A stretch of 37,506 nucleotides of DNA from Pseudomonadota bacterium. Its GTDB lineage: Bacteria; Myxococcota_A; Polyangia; Polyangiales; JAKSBK01. The stretch lies in contig JAKSBK010000336.1 in NCBI GenBank assembly GCA_022361155.1, forward strand, positions 1 through 37,506, given 5' to 3'. The stretch's first letter is position 1, and the number at the start of each line of letters is the position of its first letter. Position numbers and translations under genes: made by a program. The notes beneath the pieces were generated by a model, which was given only the letters and a program-made list of their open reading frames with translations, had not been told where the DNA came from and searched no databases. Shown piece after piece: positions 7,441 to 15,606 of this stretch.

Positions 7441-9348
7441 GTGGCGGAGCGGGGCCAGGGTCTTTCGCGAGCCGACCTCGAGTGGGTGCTCCAGGGTGCA
7501 CAGGTCGGGGTCTGGACCTGGCAGATTGCGCGAGACGAGCTGCTTTGGTCTTCCGAGCTGGGCCGAATCTTCGGTCTGAGCGAAGACCGGTACCCGCGAA
7601 CCCTGTCGGAGTTCCAAGAGCTCGTACATCCCGGCGACCGCCAGGCGCTCGCGCAGCGCATGCGACAAGCGCTCGCGCAGCGCGAGCCACACTATGTCAT
7701 GGAACACCGAGTAGTGCGTCCCGACGGTGCTGTGCGTTGGATACGTGGCGGCGGTCGCCTGGAGCTGGATGCGCGGGGTGCACCTGTGCGACTGGGAGGT
7801 GCGGCCATCGACATCACCGAGCACAAGGAGGCAGAGGCGGCGCTGCGTGCGCGAGAGGACGAGCTGCGTCTCTTTTCGGAGTTGGCTTCCGATTACGTCT
7901 ACGTCGCCGACGTGACGGGCGCGCCTCTAGCTCCCACCATCGTCGCCGGCTCGTTCTCGCGCGTGACCGGATACACGCCGCAGCAGATCGCGGATAGGGG
8001 CGGATGGTTCCACATCATGCACCCCGACGACCGCGGCGACTACGACGAGCTGTTTGGCGAGCTCAAGAAGGGCATACCGTTCGTCAGCGAGTACCGGATT
8101 CACACCGCCGACGGAGGCATCCGTTGGCTACGGGATCACGTGCGACCGGTGTTGAAGGGCGGAGTCCTGGTACAGATCGTGGGAGGGGTCCAGGACATCA
8201 CCGAACGCAAAGAACTCGAGCAGCGGCTGCAGCACGCGCAGCGCCTCGAGGCTCTAGCGCGCATGGCGGGCGGGGTGGCTCACGACTTCAACAACATCGT
8301 TTTCGTCATCACCGGCTCGCTTGCGCTGATGCGCAAGGAAGTCAACGATCGTCCCGAAGCGCTGGAGTACTTGAGCGACATCCAGGCCGCATGCGAGCGC
8401 GCTACCGATTTGACGCGGTCGCTGTTGGCATTCGGTCGCAAGCACGTTGCCGCACCCAAAGTCCTGAGCTTGCCGCGGCTCGTCCTGAACACGCGCAGCA
8501 TGCTGCAGCGTGCAGCCGGCGAGCGTGTGGAGCTCCAAATCGACATCGAGCCCGGCTGTGGCCTCGTGGAGCTCGACAAGAGCCTGTTTCAGCTGGTCCT
8601 GCTCAACCTGACGGTCAACGCACGGGCGGCGATGCCGCGAGGCGGCCGCTTGTGCATCCGCGTCCGGCCCGGTACCAACTGCAACGGCGAGCTGCCCGAG
8701 ATCCAAGCCCAGCGCACAGCCGTGGTGGAGGTCAGCGACACAGGGGAAGGCATCGCCCCGGAGGTCCTGCCGCGCATCTTCGAGCCGTTTTTCACCACGC
8801 GTCCCTCCGGAGCAGGGACCGGCCTGGGGCTGGCCACCAGCCACGGTATCGTGGCGGAAGCTGGAGGGACCATGCGGGCCCGGACCAAAGTCGGCGAGGG
8901 CTCGACGTTTTTCATCCACCTGCCTGCGGTCGAGGCTCCACCGGCCCATGTTCAAGGCACAAGGACACACGTTACCATGGGCGGAACGGAGCGCATTCTG
9001 GTCGTCGAAGACGACGCTTCCGTGAGAAGCGTGACCGTCCGCATGCTGGAGGCTCACGGCTACAGCGTGGTGGCCACCCAGAGCCTGCAGCAGGCACGGG
9101 CTGCCGTGGAGACCGAAACGTTCGAGCTGCTGCTCTCGGATGTGCGGTTGCCCGACGGCAATGGCGTGGCCCTGGCAAAGCTGTTGCGAAAGCGCAATCC
9201 CAAGCTCCCCGTGCTGCTCATCTCCGGCTACGTCGATGACGAGTCGCGCAAGCTCCTCGAGCCGAGCGACTTCACGCTGTTGGCGAAGCCGCTAAGCGCC
9301 GACGCTCTGGCTCGTGCCGTGCGCCGCGCCCTCGATCCTGTAGCTTGA
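7441..9348 (+). CDS. Hybrid sensor histidine kinase (PAS-PAS-HisKA-HATPase-REC)
   Basis: 635 residues from the GTG at 7441, chosen because a strong GAGGAGG lies about 6 bp upstream; an in-frame ATG at 7423 is possible but lacks a ribosome site. Domains: PAS/PAC 1 (about 5-125, ending ITEHKEAE), PAS/PAC 2 (about 130-260, ending ITERKELE), HisKA with H281 in GGVAHDFNNI, HATPase (N box LLNLTVNARAAMP, G1 VSDTGEGI, G2 GAGTGLGLA), and a C-terminal receiver with D567 in LLSDVRLPDG. There are no transmembrane segments, so it is a cytoplasmic sensor. The C-terminal receiver suggests either phosphorelay or autoregulation. The open frame extends upstream through the inverted-repeat element, but that part looks non-coding. 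Partner unknown. Confidence 0.93.
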   Translation: MAERGQGLSRADLEWVLQGAQVGVWTWQIARDELLWSSELGRIFGLSEDRYPRTLSEFQELVHPGDRQALAQRMRQALAQREPHYVMEHRVVRPDGAVRWIRGGGRLELDARGAPVRLGGAAIDITEHKEAEAALRAREDELRLFSELASDYVYVADVTGAPLAPTIVAGSFSRVTGYTPQQIADRGGWFHIMHPDDRGDYDELFGELKKGIPFVSEYRIHTADGGIRWLRDHVRPVLKGGVLVQIVGGVQDITERKELEQRLQHAQRLEALARMAGGVAHDFNNIVFVITGSLALMRKEVNDRPEALEYLSDIQAACERATDLTRSLLAFGRKHVAAPKVLSLPRLVLNTRSMLQRAAGERVELQIDIEPGCGLVELDKSLFQLVLLNLTVNARAAMPRGGRLCIRVRPGTNCNGELPEIQAQRTAVVEVSDTGEGIAPEVLPRIFEPFFTTRPSGAGTGLGLATSHGIVAEAGGTMRARTKVGEGSTFFIHLPAVEAPPAHVQGTRTHVTMGGTERILVVEDDASVRSVTVRMLEAHGYSVVATQSLQQARAAVETETFELLLSDVRLPDGNGVALAKLLRKRNPKLPVLLISGYVDDESRKLLEPSDFTLLAKPLSADALARAVRRALDPVA

Positions 9349-9551
9349 CCCCCTCCTACCGCTACTTCGTCATGGGGCAAGTATGTATCGCCAAGCCGTT
9401 TCGTGGCCGCGGTGTTCTGGCCGGCATATATGCAACGACGCACGAGCCCTACGGCTCGCGCCACGACTTCGTGCTCACGGAAGTCGCGGCTCGAAACACG
9501 CGGTCGGTACGAGCCCACGAAAAGGTAGGATTCCGCCGCTCGCATCGCTAA
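9346..9551 (+). pseudogene. GNAT acetyltransferase fragment
   Basis: A stretch of about 65 residues reads YRYFVMGQVCIAKPFRGRGV and then TEVAARNTRSVRAHEKVGF. This matches the acetyl-CoA-binding (R-G-x-G) and C-terminal half of GNAT N-acetyltransferases, which are usually about 150-180 residues. The N-terminal half is missing: the fragment starts at the stop of the sensor kinase with only a TTG. The C-terminus ends abruptly after VGFRR, where a different truncated gene begins on the other strand. It is almost certainly a remnant. Confidence 0.65.
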
Positions 9552-9790
9552 CCGCCCGGGCCGCGGGAATCTGGACCCTGGTCCCAGTCGATCCCGAGCC
9601 AGCGCAGATCGGAGAGCATGGCATCGAGCGCCCCCGATTTGGCGCGAGCCGCGTCGAGGTCCTCGGCGCGCAGCAGCAGCTGGCCGCCCTGGGAGCGGGC
9701 ACGAAGCCACGCGATCAGCGCCGTCCGTGCAGTGCCAAAGTGAATCGGCCCCGTGGGTGAAGGCGCCAGGCGTCCGCGGTATTGCGCCAC
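9548..9790 (-). pseudogene. N-terminal fragment of glutamyl-Q tRNA(Asp) synthetase / GluRS-like protein
   Basis: 80 residues starting with GTG: YRGRLAPSPTGPIHFG, then RTALIAWLRAR, LLLRAEDLD and LRWLGIDWDQGPD. This is the start of the class I glutamyl-tRNA synthetase fold, with the nucleotide-binding HIGH region present as HFGT. Length and wording fit GluQ (about 300 residues). Everything after about residue 75 is missing, including the zinc-binding and KMSKS regions, so the product cannot be an active synthetase. Its truncation point coincides with the end of the GNAT fragment, which suggests one recombination or deletion scar near 9545. Confidence 0.75.
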
Positions 9791-9979
9791 CCACCAAATA
9801 TATGCTCTGCTCCGGTAGATGCCCGGTGCCGGCTACGACGAGCTGCCTCAGCCACCGACCCCGTGGTCCAGGTAGTGCGAGGCGCACTCGATCGCGTCTG
9901 CGGCTGTTTTCCTACGGGGCGGCACTACCCGGGGATCGCCGACCGGATCGCAACCAGCGTCGCCCACGTCGACGGGTTG

Positions 9980-10639
9980 GTGTCCGAGCTGGATCCTTCG
10001 AGCCGCTGGAGTGACGCGCCGCTCGTGGCTATCGATTTCGAGACGACCGGATTGCAGCCCGAGTCGGACCGCGTCATCGAAGTGGGTGCCGCGTGCTTTG
10101 ATCACGGGACACTGAGCCGGCTACGGCAGTGGCTGGTCAATCCCGGCGTTCCGGTCTCGGAGGAAGCACGCAAGGTGCACCAGATCGGTGACGACGAACT
10201 GACCCAAGCGCCGCCCTTCGGGCACGTGTTGGCCGAGCTCGTGCCGCTGCTCGAAGGTCGTGTGCCTGTGGCCTACAACGCCGCGTTCGACCGGAAGTTC
10301 TTGCAGGCCGAGTGCCGGCGCGCGGGGTTCGCGCTCGCGCAGCCCCCGCCTGCGCTAAGGAGCGACGTCGTTTGGATCGATCCCCTGGTCTGGGTGCGCG
10401 AGCTCGAGCGGGATCAAGCGGGTAATCGGCTGACCGAGGTGTGCGAACGCATGGGGATCACGCTCGAGCAGGCTCATCGAGCCGCGGGAGACGCCGAGGC
10501 TGCCGGCCGGGTGCTGCTCGGCTTGGCAAACCGCATGCCCGCCCGCTACGGCGAGTTGATTCGACTTCAGGGCCAGTACGCAGTCCGCCAAGATGTAGAC
10601 TTCACGGCCGCCAGAACACGGCCCAAGGCGCGTTCGTGA
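9980..10639 (+). CDS. DEDDh 3'-5' exonuclease, DNA polymerase III epsilon-like
   Basis: About 219 residues from a GTG at 9980. The start is uncertain because the frame stays open to 9782 and several GTGs lie upstream. Exonuclease motifs are complete: ExoI VAIDFETTGL, ExoII AYNAAFDRKFL, and ExoIII-epsilon HRAAGDAEAAGRVL, giving the four acidic residues plus His. It lacks the C-terminal polymerase-alpha-binding region of a classical DnaQ, so it is more likely a stand-alone repair or turnover exonuclease. Its TGA overlaps the ATG of the patatin gene by one base (TGATG), suggesting coupled translation. The 9791-9979 stretch between the GluQ fragment and this start holds nothing I can name. Confidence 0.88.
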   Translation: MSELDPSSRWSDAPLVAIDFETTGLQPESDRVIEVGAACFDHGTLSRLRQWLVNPGVPVSEEARKVHQIGDDELTQAPPFGHVLAELVPLLEGRVPVAYNAAFDRKFLQAECRRAGFALAQPPPALRSDVVWIDPLVWVRELERDQAGNRLTEVCERMGITLEQAHRAAGDAEAAGRVLLGLANRMPARYGELIRLQGQYAVRQDVDFTAARTRPKARS

Positions 10640-11919
10640 TGCAAGCCAGCGAATCCATCCCGCCGGCCCCAACGCGAGCGCGCACCGCACTGGTGCTGTC
10701 CGGCGGCGGCGCGCGGGGCGCCTACGAGGCCGGGCTCGTCGCAGGAATCGTGGAAGCCCTCAAGGACCGCAAGCAAGCTCGATGTCCCTTCGACATCTTC
10801 TGCGGCACCTCCGTGGGCGCGCTGAACGCAGCCTATCTGGCGGCGCACGCGCATTTGCCCGACATGGCAGTCTCGGGGATGATCGAGAGCTGGCAGTCCC
10901 TCGAGCTCGGCAAGCATCTGAAGATCGACCTGCGAGGTCTGTTGGGCTGGAAGCGGGACTGGTCCAAGCTCACGATCGCGAATCCGAACAGTGCGCGGGC
11001 GCGTCGGCTCGGGCGCTCGTTGCTCGATCCGCGGGCGCTTGACGAGCTGGCGCGCTCCAGGGTGCCCTGGGATCGGTTGCACCACAACATCGGGCGCGGC
11101 GTGGTTCGAGCCCTCATCTGTGCGGCGCTGCAGGTCGGCTCGGGCAGGACCACGATCTTCGCCGAGCTGGCTCCTAACGCCCACCTGCCGGCGTCCCGCG
11201 ATCCTCGCCGTGAAACCCGCAAGGGAGCGATCGGTCCCGATCACATCCTGGCGTCTGCGGCGATTCCCGTGTTCTTCCCTGCTCGACGCATCGGCGAGGA
11301 CTTCTACTGCGACGGGGGTATTCGCTTCAATACGCCGCTCGCTCCGGCCATCCGGGCGGGAGCAGAGCGGCTGGTCGTGGTGTCGCTGCTGTCGCCCACC
11401 CGTCCGGGCGCAAGACCCGAGGATGCAGAGCGCGCCTTCCCCAGTCCGCTGTTCCTGATCGGCAAGGTCCTGAACGCCCTGCTGCTCGACCCCATCAACT
11501 ACGATCTGCACGTGCTCGAACGCTTCAACATCCTGCTCGAGACCCTGGAGGAAACCGTGGGCGCCGACAAGCTCGAGGAGGTTCAGCACGTAGTGCGCGG
11601 CCACCGGGGCCTGACCTACCGGCGCCTTGACACGCTCGTCTTTCATCCCTCGGAAGACATCGGCCACCTCGCTTGCGAGGTCGAAACACAGATCCTGACC
11701 GACCGCTTCTCGTCGTGGCTGTTGGCGCATGCGGCAGCGCTAGGTAGCGTCTGGGAGTCCGACCTGCTGTCGTTCATCTTGTTCGACGGCGAATTCGCCA
11801 AACGGCTCATCGAGCTCGGGCGCAAGGATGCGCTCGCACGCCGAGACGAAATCGTCCGCTTCTTCTCGGAGCTGCAGCCGCTCGACGGCCCGGCCGGCAA
11901 CGGACGTCCACCTGCTTGA
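10639..11919 (+). CDS. Patatin-like phospholipase
   Basis: 426 residues. Hydrolyses acyl ester bonds of lipids by a Ser-Asp dyad. Visible: oxyanion loop GGGARG (22-27), nucleophile elbow GTSVG with Ser58, and Asp225 in YCDGGI. The segment after residue 230 is an alpha-helical extension of about 190 residues seen in larger bacterial patatins. No signal peptide, so cytoplasmic or peripheral to the membrane. The start is fixed by the TGATG overlap with the exonuclease gene. Its stop is one base from the stop of the convergent glycosyltransferase gene, leaving no room for an independent terminator. Confidence 0.92.
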   Translation: MQASESIPPAPTRARTALVLSGGGARGAYEAGLVAGIVEALKDRKQARCPFDIFCGTSVGALNAAYLAAHAHLPDMAVSGMIESWQSLELGKHLKIDLRGLLGWKRDWSKLTIANPNSARARRLGRSLLDPRALDELARSRVPWDRLHHNIGRGVVRALICAALQVGSGRTTIFAELAPNAHLPASRDPRRETRKGAIGPDHILASAAIPVFFPARRIGEDFYCDGGIRFNTPLAPAIRAGAERLVVVSLLSPTRPGARPEDAERAFPSPLFLIGKVLNALLLDPINYDLHVLERFNILLETLEETVGADKLEEVQHVVRGHRGLTYRRLDTLVFHPSEDIGHLACEVETQILTDRFSSWLLAHAAALGSVWESDLLSFILFDGEFAKRLIELGRKDALARRDEIVRFFSELQPLDGPAGNGRPPA

Positions 11920-11920
11920 G

Positions 11921-12937
11921 CTACCTTCTGCGGATCGCCCACTGCCGCTCGACGGCCCGGCGGCCGGTCTGTTGCAGCCGGGTCACGTGCGCACGTGCGC
12001 GCACCGATTGCCCGATCGCTCGCGCCAGGCGCGGCACGGCCTTGGGGCCCTCGAGCCAGAACAAGCTCGCCACATCCCACAACGTACGCGACAGGCTGCG
12101 GAGCAGGAAACGCTTGGACGCGTTCTTGATCAAGGAGCGCAGGCGGTTGGTGCGTGTCTGAATTCGCAGGAAGCTCGGGCCGTGGCGCTGCGAGCTCGTT
12201 TGAAAGCCGTGTCGCACACGCGCCTCCGGCGCGTAGGTGGCGTGCCAGCCCGCAATACGACAGCGCCAGCCAAGGTCCACATCCTCGAAGTACATGAAAT
12301 AGTCGCGGTCGAAGAATCCTGCGGGCAGTCGAGTCTGCTCCAGCATCGAGCGTCGGTACAGTGCTGCCCCCGCCGTCGGGCAGAAGACCTCCGCTTCGTG
12401 TTCGCATTCCGCAACATGCAGCCCAACGTCCCTGTCGCGTGCGAGCCCGTTGTCAAACAGCACGATCCCGGTGGAGTTCAGGAGCGCCGGACGATCCTTG
12501 AACACCATTTGGACCTGGATCATACCCGTCAAGGGGCTCGTGCAGCGGATTCGCTCGCGCAAAACGGCGAGGAGGTTCGGATCAGCCACCGTGTCGTTGT
12601 TGAGCGTGAGAAGCCACGGCTGCGTTGCGGCTTCGATGCCGCGGTTGCAGCCTTCGGCGAAACCGAGGTTGCTACCTGTTTCGATCAACATGACGTCGGG
12701 AAACTCTTCAAGTGCAGCCTTGGCGGAGCCGTCGTGCGAGCCGTTATCCACGACGATGACTTCGAAATCAGGGTCGGTTTGAGCCCTTAGTGAACGAAGG
12801 CACTCGACCAGATCCTCGCGGCCGTTCCAGTTGACGATCACAACAGAAACGCCCGAGCAGGCTCCGGGGCGCGTTTGGTCGTTCTTTTTGCCGCGCGCGC
12901 TCCCAGCCCGCGGGCGCGCGTCGCCGGCAGGGGTCAC
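11921..12937 (-). CDS. Family 2 glycosyltransferase
   Basis: 338 residues from a GTG that overlaps the flippase stop (GTGA); a GAAGGAGG ribosome site lies about 5 bp upstream. GT-A fold motifs: VSVVIVNWNGREDLV, VVDNGSHDGS, LLTLNNDTV in the metal-binding position, and EDVDLGWR (the E-D motif of rhamnosyl- and related transferases). The C-terminal basic region RLRSLIKNASKRFLL followed by a hydrophobic stretch suggests membrane association. Together with the flippase it probably builds and exports a surface polysaccharide repeat unit. Donor and acceptor cannot be read from sequence. Confidence 0.92.
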   Translation of the reverse strand: MTPAGDARPRAGSARGKKNDQTRPGACSGVSVVIVNWNGREDLVECLRSLRAQTDPDFEVIVVDNGSHDGSAKAALEEFPDVMLIETGSNLGFAEGCNRGIEAATQPWLLTLNNDTVADPNLLAVLRERIRCTSPLTGMIQVQMVFKDRPALLNSTGIVLFDNGLARDRDVGLHVAECEHEAEVFCPTAGAALYRRSMLEQTRLPAGFFDRDYFMYFEDVDLGWRCRIAGWHATYAPEARVRHGFQTSSQRHGPSFLRIQTRTNRLRSLIKNASKRFLLRSLSRTLWDVASLFWLEGPKAVPRLARAIGQSVRARAHVTRLQQTGRRAVERQWAIRRR

Positions 12938-14448
12938 CGGCCTCCTTCGGCGGCCGACGTCTCCTTGCCGCCAGACCCGGGACCGCGTCGCTGCTGCAGC
13001 CACGTCACGGCTTCCAGTGTGCCGCGCCGATCCACCAAAGCGATTACGACCGTGAAAACGACCAGCATGGCTGCGATCGTTGCCACCAGTGTTGCGACTC
13101 CGGATACCCAAGGCCGCAGTACATAGTAGCCCGCGGCAGCGGTCGCTATGGATGCCAGCACCGGAGCCAGCTGGCGCCGGGGAACGTCGAGACCGGGCAG
13201 ATAGCGACGTACCACGATCACCGCGATGAGGTTGCCCACCACCGTGTGCACGATGTTGCCGTAGACGAACCCCATGAGTCCGGCGATGTGCGTCGAAATC
13301 GGCACGACGATCCAGTTGAGCGCGGTCCAACCCAGCGAAAGCCTGGCAAAGACATGCGGCCTGCCCATGGCGTCAAGCGCGGCCGCTAGCAGAGGCGACA
13401 GAAACGCGATCGCGAAGGCCGCCGAGTACACGTGCAGGATGGGCACTGCAGGCAGCCACTTCGCGGTGAAGACAATCTGCACGAGATCCGCGCCCAATCC
13501 GAACAGCAAAGCCCCGAAGAAAAACACGCCCAATGCGCACACTTGGATCCCGCGACCGAGTGCTCGTGTCAGTTGCTTCGGATCGCTCTGGAGGCGGCTG
13601 AACACCGGGAAGGACACGCGAACGACGACTTCTACGAGCCGCAGTGGGAACCAGGCCGTGTGATGGCCCCACTGAATGAGCCCGAAGTTGTGGATGCCGA
13701 GCTTTGCGCCTGCGTACAGCGGCGTGATCGCACCGTTGACGAACCCAGCCAGGTTCTTGAGCTGGTAGTTGAGTCCGAACCGAAGCAGCGGCACCAGCGT
13801 GCCCCAGTCGGCTTTGAGCCGTATGCGCCAGGGCGACAGCATCATGGCAAGCAGCGAGCCCGTACCGGTTTGCGCTACCAGTGCGACCCCAAGCGACCAG
13901 GATCCCAAGCCGCCAAGAGCCAGGGACACAGCCGTGATGTAAAAGGAAAGCGTGGCAACCACGTCGATCAGCGCCAAACGCCCGAAGTGCAGCTCGCGCT
14001 CGAGACGTATGCTGGCGACGACCCGCAGCGCGCTCAGCAGCCCGCTGAACGCCACTGCTCGCAGCAACCAAGGGGTGGAAGCGGGCAGCCCACGCCACAC
14101 GAGCAGCAGGGTATCGGCAGCCAGCCACGCCAGCCCCACCATGGCCAAACCCGCCAGCAGGTGAAACGTGAACACGGTCGCCAGCTCCCTGTCCGAGGGC
14201 TCGTCCCGTTGCTGGATCAAGGCGGCTCCGACGCCCGCATCGCCGAACAGATGCAACAGGCCCGAAGCGAAAACGACCACGCCGTAGACACCGAAATCCG
14301 AGGGCTCGAGCAGCCTGGCGAGCTGAATCCGACCAGCAAGAACGACAAGCTGGATCACGACCGTTCGGGCGGACATGGTCACGATGCCGCGACGTGCGCC
14401 CCGTCGGATGGCCGCGAACGTCGACTCGGATGATGGCTCGTTGGCCAC
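12934..14448 (-). CDS. Wzx-like polysaccharide flippase (MOP superfamily)
   Basis: 504 residues with about 12 hydrophobic helices, the usual size for WzxC-type lipopolysaccharide/exopolysaccharide exporters. Typical N-terminal signature: ARTVVIQLVVLAGRIQLARLL, then PSDFGVYGVV and GVGAALIQQ. It moves undecaprenyl-linked oligosaccharide across the inner membrane (family knowledge). GTG start. Its end overlaps the glycosyltransferase start by 4 bp, so the two are translationally coupled. The 175 bp between it and the glyoxalase II gene (14449-14623) show no gene or clear promoter. Confidence 0.92.
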   Translation of the reverse strand: MANEPSSESTFAAIRRGARRGIVTMSARTVVIQLVVLAGRIQLARLLEPSDFGVYGVVVFASGLLHLFGDAGVGAALIQQRDEPSDRELATVFTFHLLAGLAMVGLAWLAADTLLLVWRGLPASTPWLLRAVAFSGLLSALRVVASIRLERELHFGRLALIDVVATLSFYITAVSLALGGLGSWSLGVALVAQTGTGSLLAMMLSPWRIRLKADWGTLVPLLRFGLNYQLKNLAGFVNGAITPLYAGAKLGIHNFGLIQWGHHTAWFPLRLVEVVVRVSFPVFSRLQSDPKQLTRALGRGIQVCALGVFFFGALLFGLGADLVQIVFTAKWLPAVPILHVYSAAFAIAFLSPLLAAALDAMGRPHVFARLSLGWTALNWIVVPISTHIAGLMGFVYGNIVHTVVGNLIAVIVVRRYLPGLDVPRRQLAPVLASIATAAAGYYVLRPWVSGVATLVATIAAMLVVFTVVIALVDRRGTLEAVTWLQQRRGPGSGGKETSAAEGGR

Positions 14449-14623
14449 TACTGACCAGCCCGCTCGCCTGCGCCACCAGCCATGCCCGGGACACGCTCGG
14501 CAGCCCGCTTTGCCGCAACGACGATACCGTTGCCCCTCCGGTGAGTCTCATCCCGATGGAACGTCAACGGGTCCGCCGAGAGCAGTCCGGACGGCTCGGC
14601 GCGCAGTGCAATGGTTGGCGCAT

Positions 14624-15445
14624 CTAAAAGCGGTCCTTGGCCTGCCGGATGACGCCGAGGACGTCGCTGGGAGCCTCGGCTCGGGCGTCCAAGCGACGAG
14701 CGGACGCTACCACCGGTGCACACTCGCAGCGTAGAAACGGGTTGGTGGCAAGCTCATCGGCCAGACGCCCAGGGACCGTGGCTTCGCCGGCGCGCAGACG
14801 GGCCTGGGCCCACTTCATCCGCTGCGTGATCGCGGCGTTGTCGGGTTCGACGACCGCTGCAAAACGCAGGTTGTCGAGGGTGTATTCGTGACCGCAGTAG
14901 ATACGGGTGTCTGGGGGCAGGCTGCGCACCTTGAGCAAGGAGCGGTACATGAGCTCGGGCGTGCCTTCGAACAGGCGGCCACAGCCGGCCAGAAACAGCG
15001 TGTCTCCCGTGAAAAGGCAGCCGTCCACGTAGTAGGCCAATGCACCCAGCGTGTGGCCCGGAAGCTCGAGCAACGACACGGGCAGGCCTGAAAACATGAG
15101 CCGGTCACCTTCGGCGACGCCTCGCGTCTGGTGTTCGATTCGACCGGCAGCCAGATCGTAGGTGCTGCCCACGACATCGATTGCACCGTAACGCGCCCGC
15201 AATCGAGCGACGCCACCCACGTGATCCCAGTGGTGGTGGGTCAGCCAGATCGCTCCTGGCTTGGCTCCGTGCCGCTGCAAAGCGCGCTCTACCGGTTCGG
15301 CTTCCGACGGATCGACTACGGCGGCATCCCCCTTCTCGCCCAGCAGGAGGTAGGCGTAGTTGTCCCTCAAACAAGCGACGGGCTCGACATGCAGCGAACT
15401 GGGCTTGCTTTGCACCACGTCACCTTGCTCGTCTTGCCACCGCAT
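14624..15445 (-). CDS. gloB: Hydroxyacylglutathione hydrolase (glyoxalase II)-type metallo-beta-lactamase
   Basis: 273 residues from ATG 15445, with GGAG about 6 bp upstream; a GTG at 15415 after AAGGTGAC is an alternative that would match the short N-terminus of known enzymes. Binuclear metal site: THHHWDH (69-75), a His in ELPGHTLG, Asp in FTGDTLF, and His in IYCGHEYT. The C-terminal part with NLRFAAVVEPDN and NPFLRCE is the glyoxalase II substrate domain. It hydrolyses S-lactoylglutathione or a similar thioester in methylglyoxal detoxification. The frame stays open upstream through the repeat end at 15523-15567, which is not part of the gene. Confidence 0.9.
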   Translation of the reverse strand: MRWQDEQGDVVQSKPSSLHVEPVACLRDNYAYLLLGEKGDAAVVDPSEAEPVERALQRHGAKPGAIWLTHHHWDHVGGVARLRARYGAIDVVGSTYDLAAGRIEHQTRGVAEGDRLMFSGLPVSLLELPGHTLGALAYYVDGCLFTGDTLFLAGCGRLFEGTPELMYRSLLKVRSLPPDTRIYCGHEYTLDNLRFAAVVEPDNAAITQRMKWAQARLRAGEATVPGRLADELATNPFLRCECAPVVASARRLDARAEAPSDVLGVIRQAKDRF

Positions 15446-15522
15446 CGTGCGCTCCGGAGCGCACCGATTGCTCCCGAGCGCACCAGTGCGCACCATGCCA
15501 CAACTGGGCACCGAGTCCAGGT

Positions 15523-15567
15523 AGGGACCCGCCACACACCGACCTGTGCAGATCGCACAGGACCGGG
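15523..15567. mobile_element. Decayed end of the MITE-like element, copy C
   Basis: 45 bp matching the left end of copy B (33704 onward): the arm GGGACCCGCCACACACCGAC instead of the intact arm, then the sub-terminal palindrome CCTGTGCAGATCGCACAGG and GACCGGG. The rest of the element and the right arm are absent. It lies 39 bp upstream of the PEGA gene start, in the divergent gap 15446-15606. A short inverted repeat CTGGT-tgc-ACCAG follows at 15568-15580. Confidence 0.7.
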
Positions 15568-15606
15568 CTGGTTGCACCAGCGATCGCCCACGGTATAACC
15601 CTGGCC

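Noticed and set aside
12938-13330. N-terminal extension of the glycosyltransferase frame
   Set aside because: It lies within the flippase gene in another frame; the GTGA overlap with a GGAGG ribosome site gives a far better start.
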